Shown here: positions 36,623 through 49,600 of the stretch, one piece after another
How the letters are laid out: the number at the start of each line of letters is the position of its first letter
Numbering within the stretch: the first letter of the stretch is position 1
Assembly: GCA_037577475.1 (NCBI GenBank)
Contig: CM075197.1
Coordinates: 23,431,150 to 23,495,149, forward strand
DNA length: 64,000 nucleotides
Direction of reading: 5' to 3'
From: Chaunax sp. Z400
Lineage: Eukaryota; Chordata; Actinopteri; Lophiiformes; Chaunacidae
Position numbers and translations under genes: made by a program
Notes under the pieces: model-generated
Told to the model about the DNA's origin: nothing
The model's database searches: none
What the model saw: only the letters and a program-made list of their open reading frames with translations

Positions 36623-38629
36623 GTCGGACGCTGGTTACCGACTCAATGAATTCGGTGTAGGCGAAGTAAAATGCAGATACGGGCCCTCTTCCTTGCGATT
36701 CCCTTCCAAGACTATCATGCTACCGTCCTCCCGGTAGCTCCTGTGGGTGCGATGTCTTTCACCCTGTAAAACAGACGGCAGGACCTCTTGTTTCTGATAA
36801 AAAGGTGGGCTACAGGCAGCATACGGTCAATATGCCCGTTCTCTTATCTGCTCGGTTCGCCCTCCTCCCCCTTTACAGCTTTCCATCCATGCACACAATA
36901 GTCCGACAGGAATAGGATCTGGCAGCCTAAAATGGAGCTGACACTACCAACATCTCTTAGAAATAATAAATATGATTATTTTTAGTTGAGGCACGTTACC
37001 CAAACACAAGCACGACTGTCTGACTTATTTGCTGGCAAGTCATTTAACCAAAACTCAACGAGCTCGAGGAGCAAAAATAAATATCCGAGTGGTGTGTCAG
37101 TCTTTCGAAAGCCCAGATAGCGCTTTGCTACACAAGGCTAGTTCTACAACGTATTGAACAAATATTTGTTTCCAGGTGTGGTTAGATTTTGACAACACCT
37201 ATGGCAATGAGAGACCAATTAGGTTAGTAGATATAGTTGATGCCTCCCCTCATATAGCATGCCGACAATAATAAATAGACAACCTTAAGTGCATGTTTAA
37301 TATGAATTATTTTCTTTTGTAGGCCCTGGCATAGAGTGGCGTTCATCATTTATGTTACAGTAAGTTTCACGTCTATGACGGCCACAGCAGAAAAAAGAGG
37401 AGAGTTTTGCCTCTTATGACACATTAACCATTTCAGTGTATATTAATTCTAACCTAGTGCACTTATTGTTCTCAAACATACATTGTAACTTTGGTAGTAC
37501 TGTACGAAACAACACTTCCTTGTTTTTAGTTGACCACGCCCTAGTTAGAAATCAGATCCAATCAGAATCCAGGGAGGCTTCTCGTCATACTGCGTAATCA
37601 TACACGCTTGACAACAGTTCAATGTAATCTGAAAATACTGGCATCTCAAAGCTCATTTTCATTGCTGATATTATTCTAAATAAACCATGCAGCAACAGAC
37701 ACATTAGAAAGAATTTGAATATTACTATACCTGCTGCAGCAAAGTTATTTTTGGTCCTCCATCATGAGCAATTTTACAGTGGAAAAAGGCTTGTTGTATT
37801 TTAATCAATTATTGTGTAAATAATAAAGTAAAAGGAGTCTCTTTCATAAATTTACATCGATTTTACCCTTCTAAAGACATGCTGACATAATAATAATACA
37901 GTGTTTTCTTATGCTGAAACGAAATCTGACAGATTTACGGAAGAGTTAACACCTTATTGGTATCTTAAAATTTGATGCCAACTTGAGAGGTTTTAGTGAC
38001 ATAATACACATTCGTTTGTGCAATGTCAAAAAGTAGTTTCCATGCATGGCTGGATTATCCTACACTCCTCCCACAATCTGTGCAATGTATATGATGTGTC
38101 TTTGCAGTCTCTGCTACATTACCTTATTTGCTGTGGGCTAATTTGATTATATACACAATTTAGGAATATGCAGAGATTTTTGGCACCGGGGTCATCCTCA
38201 CAACAGAGCCTCCAAATTCGTATAGCAGGACGTACTGAAAAGGCTATTATGATGACTTGATACTGTGCTTCAGTTGTGCATATCCCAAATAAATGTTCAA
38301 TTAAATATATAAATAATATTACACATAGAAATCCTGGAGTTTACATGATCCTATAGAGCAGTTGGACACATAGCATGTTAGTAATACAGCTTTTCCTCCA
38401 CTGTCTTCTGTAAATTAAAATAGTTTACACGACGTTCCAGATCCTTCCACTTCCTGCGAGACAAACGCGGCGTGCATCCATTTGAAATGTGTCATCCTGT
38501 AATACCTGATGTTACTTTTATGTAGACAACAGATGTTTTGGTGCAGAGTTCCCTGAACACTTTGCGTCGCTGGATCCCTACCAGAAGTGCAGTAGGCGGG
38601 CTATTTGTCGTGATAGGTCGTTGCTAAGA

Positions 38630-38715
38630 TACGCCCACGATTGACAGCATTCCGGTTTCCGGTTAATTCCGCTATGCGCAGAAGTTGCTAGTCACAGGAG
38701 CCACAATGGCGTTTG
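38630..38715 (+). promoter_or_regulatory. Probable cdk12 core promoter
   Basis: Two overlapping ETS-type cores (TTCCGGTTTCCGG, 38650-38662), an NRF1-like half-site (ATGCGCAG, about 38674) and a YY1-like CCACAATGGCGTTT at 38701-38714 cluster within about 70 bp. This arrangement is common at TATA-less housekeeping promoters. Transcript start not determined. Confidence 0.5.
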
Positions 38716-39385
38716 TAGTCTCCTTCAGATAGGGCTGTGGATGATATTAAATCCACTAGCATCGCCCTAAATATAGGCCTGGTTGATTCCCAGAGCCATT
38801 TATAATAAACTGGAACATCTACTGCACACGAAAATACTATGATTTCTAATCAATATTGAATTTATAGGGGATAAAACTTATATTAAAGGGGATATGTAAA
38901 CAGTACCAACCGGGTCAAGTTTTCATGTTGTTCGAGAAACGAGCTTCTCTTAGTTAAGGCATTTGCTTGTTTCCGAATGCTAATACCGTAATTCTGTGGA
39001 ATAAAAACACCTTTACTTAACTTGGCACCGGACAAGGACACCTTTCACTAAAGGACTTTTTTCTTTTTTACGAGTCAGCTCGCTAGCCGCCGAGCATTAG
39101 CTAGCGGTGCTAGCTAAATTGAGACGGAGACGACACCACAATTCTCTGATGTTTATGTTGGGATCTTTTTCATTCATTGGCTGTTCAAATCACCGGTTCA
39201 TAATTCACAGCACTGGAAACAACTTGGGAATTTTTCTGCTTGGACGAACGATATCGGCGATCTCAATGGAATGAATTGGCATTGAGGAAGAGTGGACGTG
39301 AGCGGCCTGGTGTGTTTATTTTGTGTATTTTCGTGCCCTGTTTTGCTTAGTAACACTTGTTTAGGCATTTGGGATTTTCCTGTGA

Positions 39386-39442
39386 ATGAGTGGCCTGGAC
39401 GACCGAGGTCCAGTTGCAGGAGAGGTACCGAAACCGGTGTGA
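39386..39442 (+). CDS. Upstream open reading frame in the cdk12 leader
   Basis: ATG at 39386 opens an 18-codon frame (MSGLDDRGPVAGEVPKPV) ending with TGA at 39440-39442, three bases before the cdk12 ATG. The minus-3 base is T, a weak context, so leaky scanning is likely. Two minimal upstream ATGs occur near 39266 and 39271. Confidence 0.5.
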   Translation: MSGLDDRGPVAGEVPKPV

Positions 39443-39445
39443 GGG

Positions 39446-40629
39446 ATGCCTGGGTCGGACCGACGCCATGGGACCAAGAGGAAGTCGGAATTTAGCATCA
39501 GCGGTGTTCCACACCAGACCCAGGCCCCAAGTCATACCTCTGCGGGAGACAAGACGGGCAACGACGGCAAGGTGCAGATAAAATCTTCAATGTCCTCTTC
39601 TTCAAAACGCAAAAGGCATAAATCAACCAAACATAATCGTGAATCCTCGGCGGCAGCGGGATCCGAATATTTTACCCTCGGCGGTACGGCGCCACCTGGT
39701 GTCAACACAGTGAAGCCTCTGGTGGAGTACGATGACATCAGCTCCGACTCGGACACTTTCTCTGAACCCCCTTCCTCCAGGCCATCTGAGAGGGGGGTCG
39801 TGGATCGACTGGAGCCCTCACCAGACTACGATAGACAGGATGTCGATAGAGAAGCAGGTAGTGGAGAGACCAGGGGCCACAGGCACTCCCGAAAAAAGTC
39901 TAAGGACCCTAACAAAGTAAGAGACTCTGGGAATGGGGAACGTGGGTACAAGAAAAAGACTAGCAAAGACCGTGAGAAAGGGACTTCTGGAAAGACCAAG
40001 GAGAGGGCTGTCACATCAGGCTCCTCATCCAAACATCAAGTCCAGCCAGAGGGTGACTCTAAACGTGGGGAGCTAGTGCTCTCCTCCTCCTCCCAGGTGC
40101 AGCCTGCAGCCAGTGTAGGTAGCACCACTTCCTCCACATCATCATCTCGCAGCAAGGAGAGCAGCCGCTCAGGGAAGTCTCGGAAAGACAGGCAACAGAG
40201 GAGAGAAGGCCGAGGGGATGGTGCCCGCAGCTCCTCCCAGAGGAGCCGAGCAGATAGGAGTCACCGAAAGTCCTCAAAGAGCCACAAGTCAAGCCCTAGG
40301 GGCAAGTCTTCTACCAGGGGTAGCCCCCGCAGGAAGGGCACCAGCTCTGCTCTCTCGCCCAGCCCCAGAAGAGGGGCTGGCAGCGAGAGTCCACAGGGTA
40401 GTGGGTATGGACAGCAGGGGGATGACGGTTACTCCAGGAGGAGGGTGGCCCAACAGAGTCCCAGTCCCTACGGGGATATGTCTCGCCGCAGCAGACAGAG
40501 ATCAGACAGCCCATACGGCAGCAGACACAGGTCCTCCAGCTATGAGCGAGACAGCAGCCCCTACTCAAGGAGACGTTCCATCAGTCCCTATGGTAACCGC
40601 AGGTCCTCCAGCACCAGCCCCATGTCTCG
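39446..40629 (+). CDS. cdk12: cdk12 coding exon 1 (RS-rich N-terminus)
   Basis: Residues 1-395, donor TCTCG|GTGAGT. Rich in Ser, Arg and Lys with repeated SPYGSR/SPYSRR blocks; it includes the EYDDISSDSDTFS motif shared with human CDK12. The minus-3 base of the start codon is G. Confidence 0.96.
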
Positions 40630-43600
40630 GTGAGTATATGGTGTAAATCAAATACACATCAAATACCTTACATCCACTTGCAGACACGCACACGACAAAT
40701 GTAACTATCAAGACATCTTTGGTAGGATCCATATGTTGCCATACTGACTGTTTCCATTATCCAGGTAACTGCTTAAAGGGCTATGAAATTAAACATAATT
40801 AATCAGCATTTTAAGTTTAACTTTTGGTGCACATGTTGAATTTGCAGAGTCCAACTCACAGCAAAATATTCATTGTTGGCCAGCTGGGTGTAGAGTCATG
40901 ACAGAGATGTTCTCCATCGGTAAGCCTGAGGTTAAGAAAATTAATAAATGGAGTTATAATCAAGGCAGGCATGTGCTGTCACAGTTTGTCTTAACACAAT
41001 ATTATATTGTGCAGTGTAAAATGTCCGTAAACCTTGAGCTTTGGCTATTATAAGGAGGTTAGATCACCATGCCTCATTTAATGGAAAGAAGAGGGCTGCA
41101 TCTTCTGAGTTGAGATTTTACTCTGCACTGGACATATTATTCAGACCAGCAGAATGACGGAGCCTTGAGAGAAGCCTTGAAATGTTCTTGAATGATTTGC
41201 CTTATTATTCAGTTTTCTTTTTATTTATTTTGAGGAAAACCATGGCATATATCTGACTGGAATTGAGTCTAGCAAATATAAATTAGGAGAGATGAACAAC
41301 AGAAGGAACAAGCTGTATCACAATGAGTGTCATTGTTTTAGACAGCAACAGTTGCTTCACATACACACACATCTATAGGATTAAATGCTGTTGTATTCCA
41401 ATTCAAAAGGCCAACATGGTTTTGTTTTCATTCAGATTGTTTCTGTTTCAGAAAGTATTTATCATGTTCATGTTCTCCTGTGGTTTCAGGGAGAGGTAGT
41501 ACACTCTGAAATGTTTTTGGCATCGGTGATGACTTTTAAAAAATATATTTGTTTTATTTAGACGCTCTGGCCGTTCCAGGAGTCGCTCTCCTCTGCACTA
41601 CTCCTCCTCTCGGCGCTCCTCCTCTCGTTCCCGTAACAAGAGGCACACATCCTCTGGTGTGACGGGGGGCAGCTCTCACAGCAGCCGGCCAGCTAGCCGC
41701 TCCCCTCCCTCCTCTCGTCTGCCTCTTAACTCGAGCCTCGGAGCAGAGCTGAGCCGAAGGAAGAAGGAACGCCAGGCTGCCGAGGCAGCTGCTCGCGCTA
41801 GTGGTGGTATATCCCCTCCTCCGCCAGCACGTAAGTCTGCAGGCTCCTCCTTACGGACCACTAAAGCTGAGGCTCCACAACCAGAAAGAGACTCGGCCGC
41901 AATAGCAGAACCCCTGCCCCCACCACCTGCACTGTTACCCCAGGATGTTCCCAGTGGTGAAGATCAGGCTCCTGCACCTCTGCCTTCCACTTCCATCTCT
42001 TGTCCGACACCTCCTCTTCCTCCTCAGCCCTCTCCTCCTGTGCCACCCATTCCAGCTACCCAGGTTCCACCAATGCCGCCACAGGCAGAAGCAGATATTC
42101 GCCCTCCTACACCCTCCAACGCATCACAGGCCAAATCGCCAGCTCCGGTTGCTACACGCAGCCCCGCCCGCCAGACCCCGTTCCACAAGACGTCGACTCT
42201 GCCTCCCCTGCCTTTGCCACCTGCACTGCTGGGAAATACTCAGGACAGGTGATGACCCTTCAACAGGGACACAGACATACACTACATGTTGCATAACACA
42301 CTATTCTCAATGCATGCTCGTATCAAACCTTCATCCGCCAGCAAAAAGGACCATAGGACACCAACCAAGTAATCAACTTTTTCTTTTAATGTTATCAGTT
42401 TATCATCATTCATGTCAAGTAAGAGCAAAACATTTCATGACATCACTTTAGAAATGGTAAAATGTGATGAGTAAATGTTATTACTTCTGCCTTCTATAGT
42501 TAACAATGTTAATTGTTAATCATTGTCGTACTACTGAAATGGTTAACTGCACACATCTGGATCAAGGTGCCGCACTCGATTTCACAGCCAGCAAATGGTC
42601 TGTAGCTACAGTTGTGACATGATTTGTTTGTGATGTTGTCCTTGAAGCTTTCCCACCAGCTAAAAGATGCCATGTTTACTGACTTTTACTAATTCAGGTT
42701 AATGTTGTGAGTTTATTTACATTCTGTAATTTTACAAATTCTCCTTCAGGCCTCCTGTACGTGAGCTCATGTATGACACGGCCCTATGGTAAACATTACT
42801 ATTTTGATAACTTTGCTTGTACGTAATTTATTTAAGCTTGAAGGCTAGCTTACCTCTTTGCCCTACCCATGGAATTGCTTTTTTCCTGCGCAGTTATTTT
42901 ACAATGGTGATCTGGGGTAAACAAGTGCACTTTTAAATACACATCTAATTCCTGCTTCAGCTCTCTCTTTATTATTAATTACACTTCTCTCTAAAAGCTG
43001 TTATTTTTTTTTTTTACTCTCAGTCCAAAGAAGTCCACCCCTCCTCAGAGGCCATCTAGGAAAGAGAAGGAAATTCGCAACCGGCCGTCACTCATCGACC
43101 TTCCTTTGCCACCCACCTTGGCGGGAGGTGACTCCTCACCCCCACAGCCTTTCACCCCCCAACCTCCATCACTACCCCAACCAGCCCTAAAGAAGAGACC
43201 AAAGTCAGTTTCTTTTATCACTCACCCACTTCTATCTCTCTTTTTTTCATCCCACATTAACTCTAATCTGTTTTATTTTTTATTTTTGATGGTTTGCAGG
43301 ATTTGCTGCCCACGATATGGTGAACGCAAACATACCCAGAGTGACTGGGGCAAACGGTGTGTAGATAAATTCGATATAATCGGCATCATAGGAGAAGGCA
43401 CCTACGGCCAAGTGTACAAGGCCAAGGATAAAGACACGGGTAAGGGAGCATTGCCTGGACTTCAATCACTGTGGTACTCATATGTGCTTTATGTTAAAAC
43501 AAGCTGAGACTAAATTGTCACTTGACCGGTTTGCTAAATATTGTTTCCAACTTGCCAGGTGAACTGGTGGCTCTGAAGAAAGTGCGTTTGGACAATGAAA

Positions 43601-46600
43601 AGGAAGGTTTCCCCATCACAGCCATTAGGGAGATCAAGATTTTGAGGCAGCTCAAACACCGCAGTGTTGTCAACATGAAAGAGATTGTCACTGACAAGCA
43701 GGATGCACTCGACTTTAAAAAGGACAAAGGTAAGAGAGTTAGAAAGAATCTGGCAGGGCTGGGTAATATGGGGAAATGATAGTAACCATATAGAGCAGAC
43801 AGACTTAAAATATCTGAGGGTATAATCCACGACATCTTGTAAATGTTTTTACATTAGCTAGATATATATATGTGTATATGCAACACTGCACTTTCTAGTC
43901 CATCTTATCCAAAGCAGAAGAAAAGACCTGGCATCACCTCTGCTATGCTACTGTTGTCTTTACCACAGTAATTTCATGCTGTCATATTTCACTGTAAAAC
44001 ACATGATTGGTTTCATACTGAGGGTTCAGACGTACGGCTGCTGCGCACTAAATATGTTGGTACGGGGTTTTGCACAGACTCACCTTGAACGAGAACAGCG
44101 CTGGCTGCAGGCCTGCCCATGTCAGCTGCGCTCGCTGCAGGGACTTAGATATATTTTATTTGACCAGGTGCTTCCTCAGGATAGACATGTTGCCCATGTT
44201 ACTTTGCATTTCACTTTACAGATATTGCAGCAGTGCAGTGTTGTCTGTCAGTTTTTGAAATGTGCAACAGTCTCTCTCCAATGGTATACGTCAAGTTACT
44301 CTCTCACCCAGATGCACTTTCAGGTTCTAAAATTTGGCACCAATTTATTTAACGTGAGTTGGTACGTAATTTGGTCGGTAACTGTAAAACTACGGGGGGT
44401 TTAGTACCCAGCCCTAGTCACTGTTCAGTAAATGTGCTATAAATCATGTCTCCGTTTAGGTGCTTTTTACCTGGTGTTTGAGTACATGGATCATGACCTG
44501 ATGGGCCTGCTTGAGTCAGGCCTGGTCCAGTTCTCCCATGAACACATCCGCAGCTTCATGCGCCAGCTTATGGAGGGTCTGGACTACTGCCACAAGAACA
44601 ACTTCCTCCACAGAGACATCAAATGCTCCAATATACTGCTCAACAACAGGTAAGGGACATTCAAATGGAGACCTAGAGTGAAATGTGCTAATTCCCTTTC
44701 TGTGGACACGTAATCGCTGTTTATTTGCAGTTGCAGCTTTTGCTCATCTCTTGAGTTTCAGGGGAATTTTGTGATTTGCTTCAGTGCTTGAGTAAATTAA
44801 GTTGCTTTAATTTTTGTTTACTTTAGTGCGTCTGATCGACTAAGACAAATTGACATTAAAACCAGCTATGATGCAGCCTTACCCGTGTAAACAGCTTGGA
44901 ACATCACAGCAGATGGTTTAAATGCAGTTGTAGCCTGCAAATATTGTAAACTCAAGATCAAAAGCAATCAAATGTTAATTGGAATAATTGGAATTCAAAT
45001 TTTTTTTTGGAGCTAATGACTTTGCTACTAATTTAATCAAGTGGTTCAAATAGCAACAATATTGGAGTGCAGCAGTTTTGCACAGATGATTGTTCAGGAC
45101 AATCTGCATCCAATCTACAAACAATACAGGAAGACTTAGCTAAACCAGCAAAAAAGATGCTAATAAGATTAGCTGAAAATGTGGTTGTAATGGAGTATTT
45201 AGAGCCATACTGCAGTTAGCTTTCACTCACTGCCCTGCTACTGTTTGGACATTTGTTACCCTACCCTTCCTGACATGTTGTAAGACTGACCTATGACCTT
45301 ATTGGTTTAGCTTTTATCTTCTCTAAGTGCAGTGTGTTGATGTGGTTACAGTGTTGGCTTGTATCAGAAATAACAGCTACTGTCACAGTTTTGTCTAATT
45401 TAAATGAAAACTAGTTATTCAAAATAACCTGTCCGGCCTCTGCCCGAGTGGGGTTACATTTCTTAGTTGTATTTTCTTATTCAGTGTTTTTAGTAGTTGA
45501 CAGAACATGTTGTTTTAATGCTTTTTAGCATTGCTCCTAATCTTGCATTTATTTGATCTGCTTTTCTTTGTACAGAGGTCAAATCAAACTGGCTGACTTT
45601 GGTTTAGCCCGGCTTTACAATTCAGAGGAAAGGTAAGATAAGAGCGTTCATCTACATACTTTTCTCCTCGATGTATGCAGCGCTGGGGCACCTGATCAGC
45701 TTGCCTCTGTAATTTAAATGTATTTATGACTACTGCAATGCCTGTCCAAACGTGCCTGCTAAGAGCAGGCTGATTTCTTGGCCTCTGGTATTCCTGCTTG
45801 CAGCTTTCTCTTGAACTGCTCATACAAACCATTTCACTGTGGATTCACTGATTGCGTTTGGTCACCAGAACATTAACATTAAAACTAGGGATGGGTGTTG
45901 ATTTTTCGAATATTCGAATAATCATTAATTAATTAAAAATCTAACAGTAAACAGACTAAAGTGTTGTCATAAAAAATGTTTTTCTCTTGTTTTTAACCTG
46001 CGCCTGGTAGTGATGCAGTACTACTGCCAGAGGGTGTCGGTATCACAAGTCTGCCACAACTATGCACAATCATTTGAGAGCAAAGCACCAGCAGAAGAAG
46101 GTCCGTCCACAGTTCACCAATCAGTGGCTTGTTTTGTCAGCGGATGAAGCAAGTTTGACGTCAGACGTGCAGAACAAACAACGGCCGACATCTCAAAGAT
46201 GATCGCTAAACACACGCCTCCTATCGGTTTATGATGAAGACAAAGGTTTTCGAACTTCAATGGAGTTCGTGGAGCCTGAGTTTAGAGTGACATCTAGAAG
46301 AGACTGGAGAAACTATATAATGAAAAAGGATTCACAGACTGTAACAACAGTCTTTAAGTTTGAGCCATGGTCGTCAAAGTAAACAGAAAAACATAAAACA
46401 ACCACGTGACAACGTTAGATGATGCACGGCGTCAAATTCTGTTACCATAACAGCAGCGGGACAGAAATGACTTTGAACAGGGGTGCAATCAAGAAACATT
46501 AAGAACGTCTTAAACTGATTTTGCTTCTTGTTTTTTTTTTATGATGTAGGCCTTCATTCTGGGGCTAAAATGTGTGTTTCTGCTGGTCCGTAGCAGCACA

Positions 46601-49600
46601 TTTATTGCTTAACTTCCCACAACAGCACCACTGCTACTTCTCCTCATCGGGGGTGTGCAGATTTACTATTTGACGTAAATCTGCACCCCCCCCGATCTAT
46701 TTAAAGCTCTGGTTTTGGTTGCCCTACTTCTTTCTTTTAATAGCATGCCGTGTGAAATAATTTTTCCGTTCCTCACTTAAATATCTTTAACTGTTTGTTT
46801 CTCGTCTCTGTGTATCTCACTTCACTGGCTTGAGTTGAGTCGTGAAGCTCTGCCCCCGCTGCTGCATCAGATGGCTCGTTTGTCTTTTCAAGTTTTACTG
46901 ATGTCGAAGTAGGTCGTATGAACGTTTCTGGAGATAGAAGGAAAGACTGGACTGGACTACAGATTTTTTTTTTTTGCTTTATAGTCAGACCATTGAATCA
47001 GTAATACACCTCACCAGGAGTGTAGATCAGCATCTTAATTTACAGGGACTCTCCACTAGATGGTGGTGTTTCACACTGTTGTACTTCAGAGATATCCCAG
47101 TTATTGAAAGCTGAAATGTTTGTGTTTGGGCCGAGGCCATAGATGCTCCATAAATGTGTACTGAGTCGCCACCCTCTCTCTTTCCTTGCCCCCAGTCGGC
47201 CGTACACTAATAAAGTAATCACACTATGGTACCGGCCTCCTGAACTCCTGCTGGGAGAGGAGAGATACTCTCCAGCCATTGACGTGTGGAGCTGTGGGTG
47301 AGTATGATGCTATCATTCACGCATAACTATCCTCCATTTTCAATTTATCTCGTGTAGTGAAGGTTTCATGTACTCATGTACATTTGGATGAATGTGTTAT
47401 TGGGTGGGGCAACCTTTCATTCAAATGGGTCGTAACAGCGGAGGAGGAGGTTATCACCTAAAATTTATATCAAGGTTTTTTTTCCCCTTTTTTTTGCTAA
47501 TATGGTTGCAGTATTTTATCACAATATTACAAAAAAAAAAGGATACTCCATTCAAAGCATGATCACCGTATAGGTAATTTAATGGAACCTATCCTAAGAC
47601 ATATAAATTAATTATGTGTTTATTGGCTCTGAATAGGAATAAAAGTGAGGTTATAGGCTTACATGTGTTTTGGGAGGAGCAGCCTGCCTCATAATGTGGG
47701 TCAATTAGAAATTGTGATGTTATTCATTCTCAGTTAGAAAGGGGTCGGCTCACGCATCTCAGCAATTTGGCAAACAACTTGAATTATTTTCTAAACACAA
47801 CAATGAGTGTAACATATAACATACGGCAGCAACAGATACACATACTGACGTGGATCCTGGTGTAACAGCAGAGTCAGCCATATCCAAACTACTGCTCTGG
47901 ATATTAAATTGACTTCAAATGAGGTTTAACGTTGAGGTTCTTTTTGACTGTACCTCAGTCAGTCATGTATTTAATTCTCCGACATCTCCCCAGCATGTGG
48001 GTCAAAAATATATATGTGTGTGTTAGCCACATTAGCTATGCTATGGATGTCATCCAACTCTGTGACCTCTGAGCAGGTTAATGCTCCCCTCACACAGAGG
48101 TAAACTGCACCGAGGTAGATGCTTCAAGTTCTTGGAGTTTTAGTCATTCTTGACAAATTAATTAAATAAGATGCAGTTTAAACAAGGTGAAGAAGTATCT
48201 TTTGTGCTTTGTAAGCAAATGTTTCCCAGATGATAAGCAGACTGGATGTTTGCAGTGCTGAGTCTGTTATATTTGAATCCTGAAGCACCTCAGCTCAGCT
48301 CAGCTCAGTCAGGCATAATAATCTCTTTTTTTTTTAACTTGTCTGCTGTGCTCTTTTCTATTTTTTTTTTTTGCAGTACATAGTCTTATGCACCTCTTCT
48401 TTTGTCTATTCATGTTAACCTGTGACAGAATCAGAAGGGAAATCATTCTCAGAGGAAATTCATCCTATTCAAAAATAGTAGATCTATTGGTCACAGTCTT
48501 GTTTGACAGAGTTTACACCGTGTTTTAAGCTTGACAAGTGGGACCGTATATTTTATTTATGCCTCTACCCATTCTCTGACATGGTACAGGTGCATTCTGG
48601 GAGAGCTCTTTACCAAGAAGCCCATCTTCCAGGCTAACCAGGAGCTTCTACAGTTGGAACTCATCAGGTAGACCTTTTCCTGAAGACCTCAAGCAGTGAC
48701 CTCTGCTAAAACCTCGACACCCCCGTTTCTCTCTTTTATGACTCCATCTTTTCCTCCCTCTTTCCTCTCTCCTTCAGCCGTCTCTGCGGGAGCCCCTGTC
48801 CGGCCGTCTGGCCTGACGTCATTAAACTTCCCCTCTTCAACACCATGAAGCCCAAGAAGCAGTACAGACGGCGCCTGCGGGAGGAGTTTGCCTTGTATGT
48901 AGCCAGACTGCATCGCGCCAAAGTAGCTGCCATCAACCATTAGTGTAAAAACGCTACAGCTGAAAAAATGTCTCTCCTCCTACTCAGTTTACCCACTACT
49001 GCTCTCGACCTGCTGGACCGGATGCTGACCCTTGACCCCGGACGGCGCTGCACATCGGAGCAAGCGCTCAACAGTGACTTTCTGTGTGACATTGAGCCCA
49101 GCAAGATGCCACCACCAGAGTCAGTAGCCTACAGTAGCCTTACATCTTTCATCTTATGTAGTATAAGATTCACAAACAGTAGATTTTTTTTTCTCATTGT
49201 GACATAGAGTAGAAAAATATGCTTTAAATGCAAGCAGTGAATACTTTTTACTTTCAATATATCTGACATGACATTGATTAGCTCTGCTTGATTGATTAGA
49301 TTTTTTTTAAATTCATGATTGTGCTGTAATTCTGTTTACACGCTGCGTCTCCAGTCTTCCTCACCACCAGGACTGCCACGAGCTGTGGAGTAAGAAGAGG
49401 CGGCGCGCTCGTCAGAGCGGGCAGCCTGAAGATATGCCTGTGCCTAAAGTGCCACGTAAGGATGCGACAGGGACGTCCTCCGGAGAGAACAGCCGTCCCC
49501 AATCCAGCCCGGCTGGAGCCCCACCACCTCCACCAGGAAAACCGCCTTCGGCCGCCAACTCAGAGCGGGAGTTGTCAGGTAACGGCTACCTTTCACAAGC

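Larger units (their letters stand above)
36623..39445. other. Head-to-head spacer between fbxl20 and cdk12 start codons
   Basis: Holds the 5' leaders and promoters of both genes. No med1 coding exon or other gene was recognised in this 2.8-kb interval. The middle part (about 36950-38450) is AT-rich without evident features. Confidence 0.7.

Noticed and set aside
40218..40646. 142-codon frame inside cdk12 exon 1
   Set aside because: Out-of-frame shadow of the low-complexity RS-rich coding sequence.
42751..42761. Possible 11-nt microexon in cdk12 intron 2 (CAG|GCCTCCTGTAC|GTGAGC)
   Set aside because: Splice signals look good, but 11 nt breaks the phase between exons 2 and 3, which join correctly without it.
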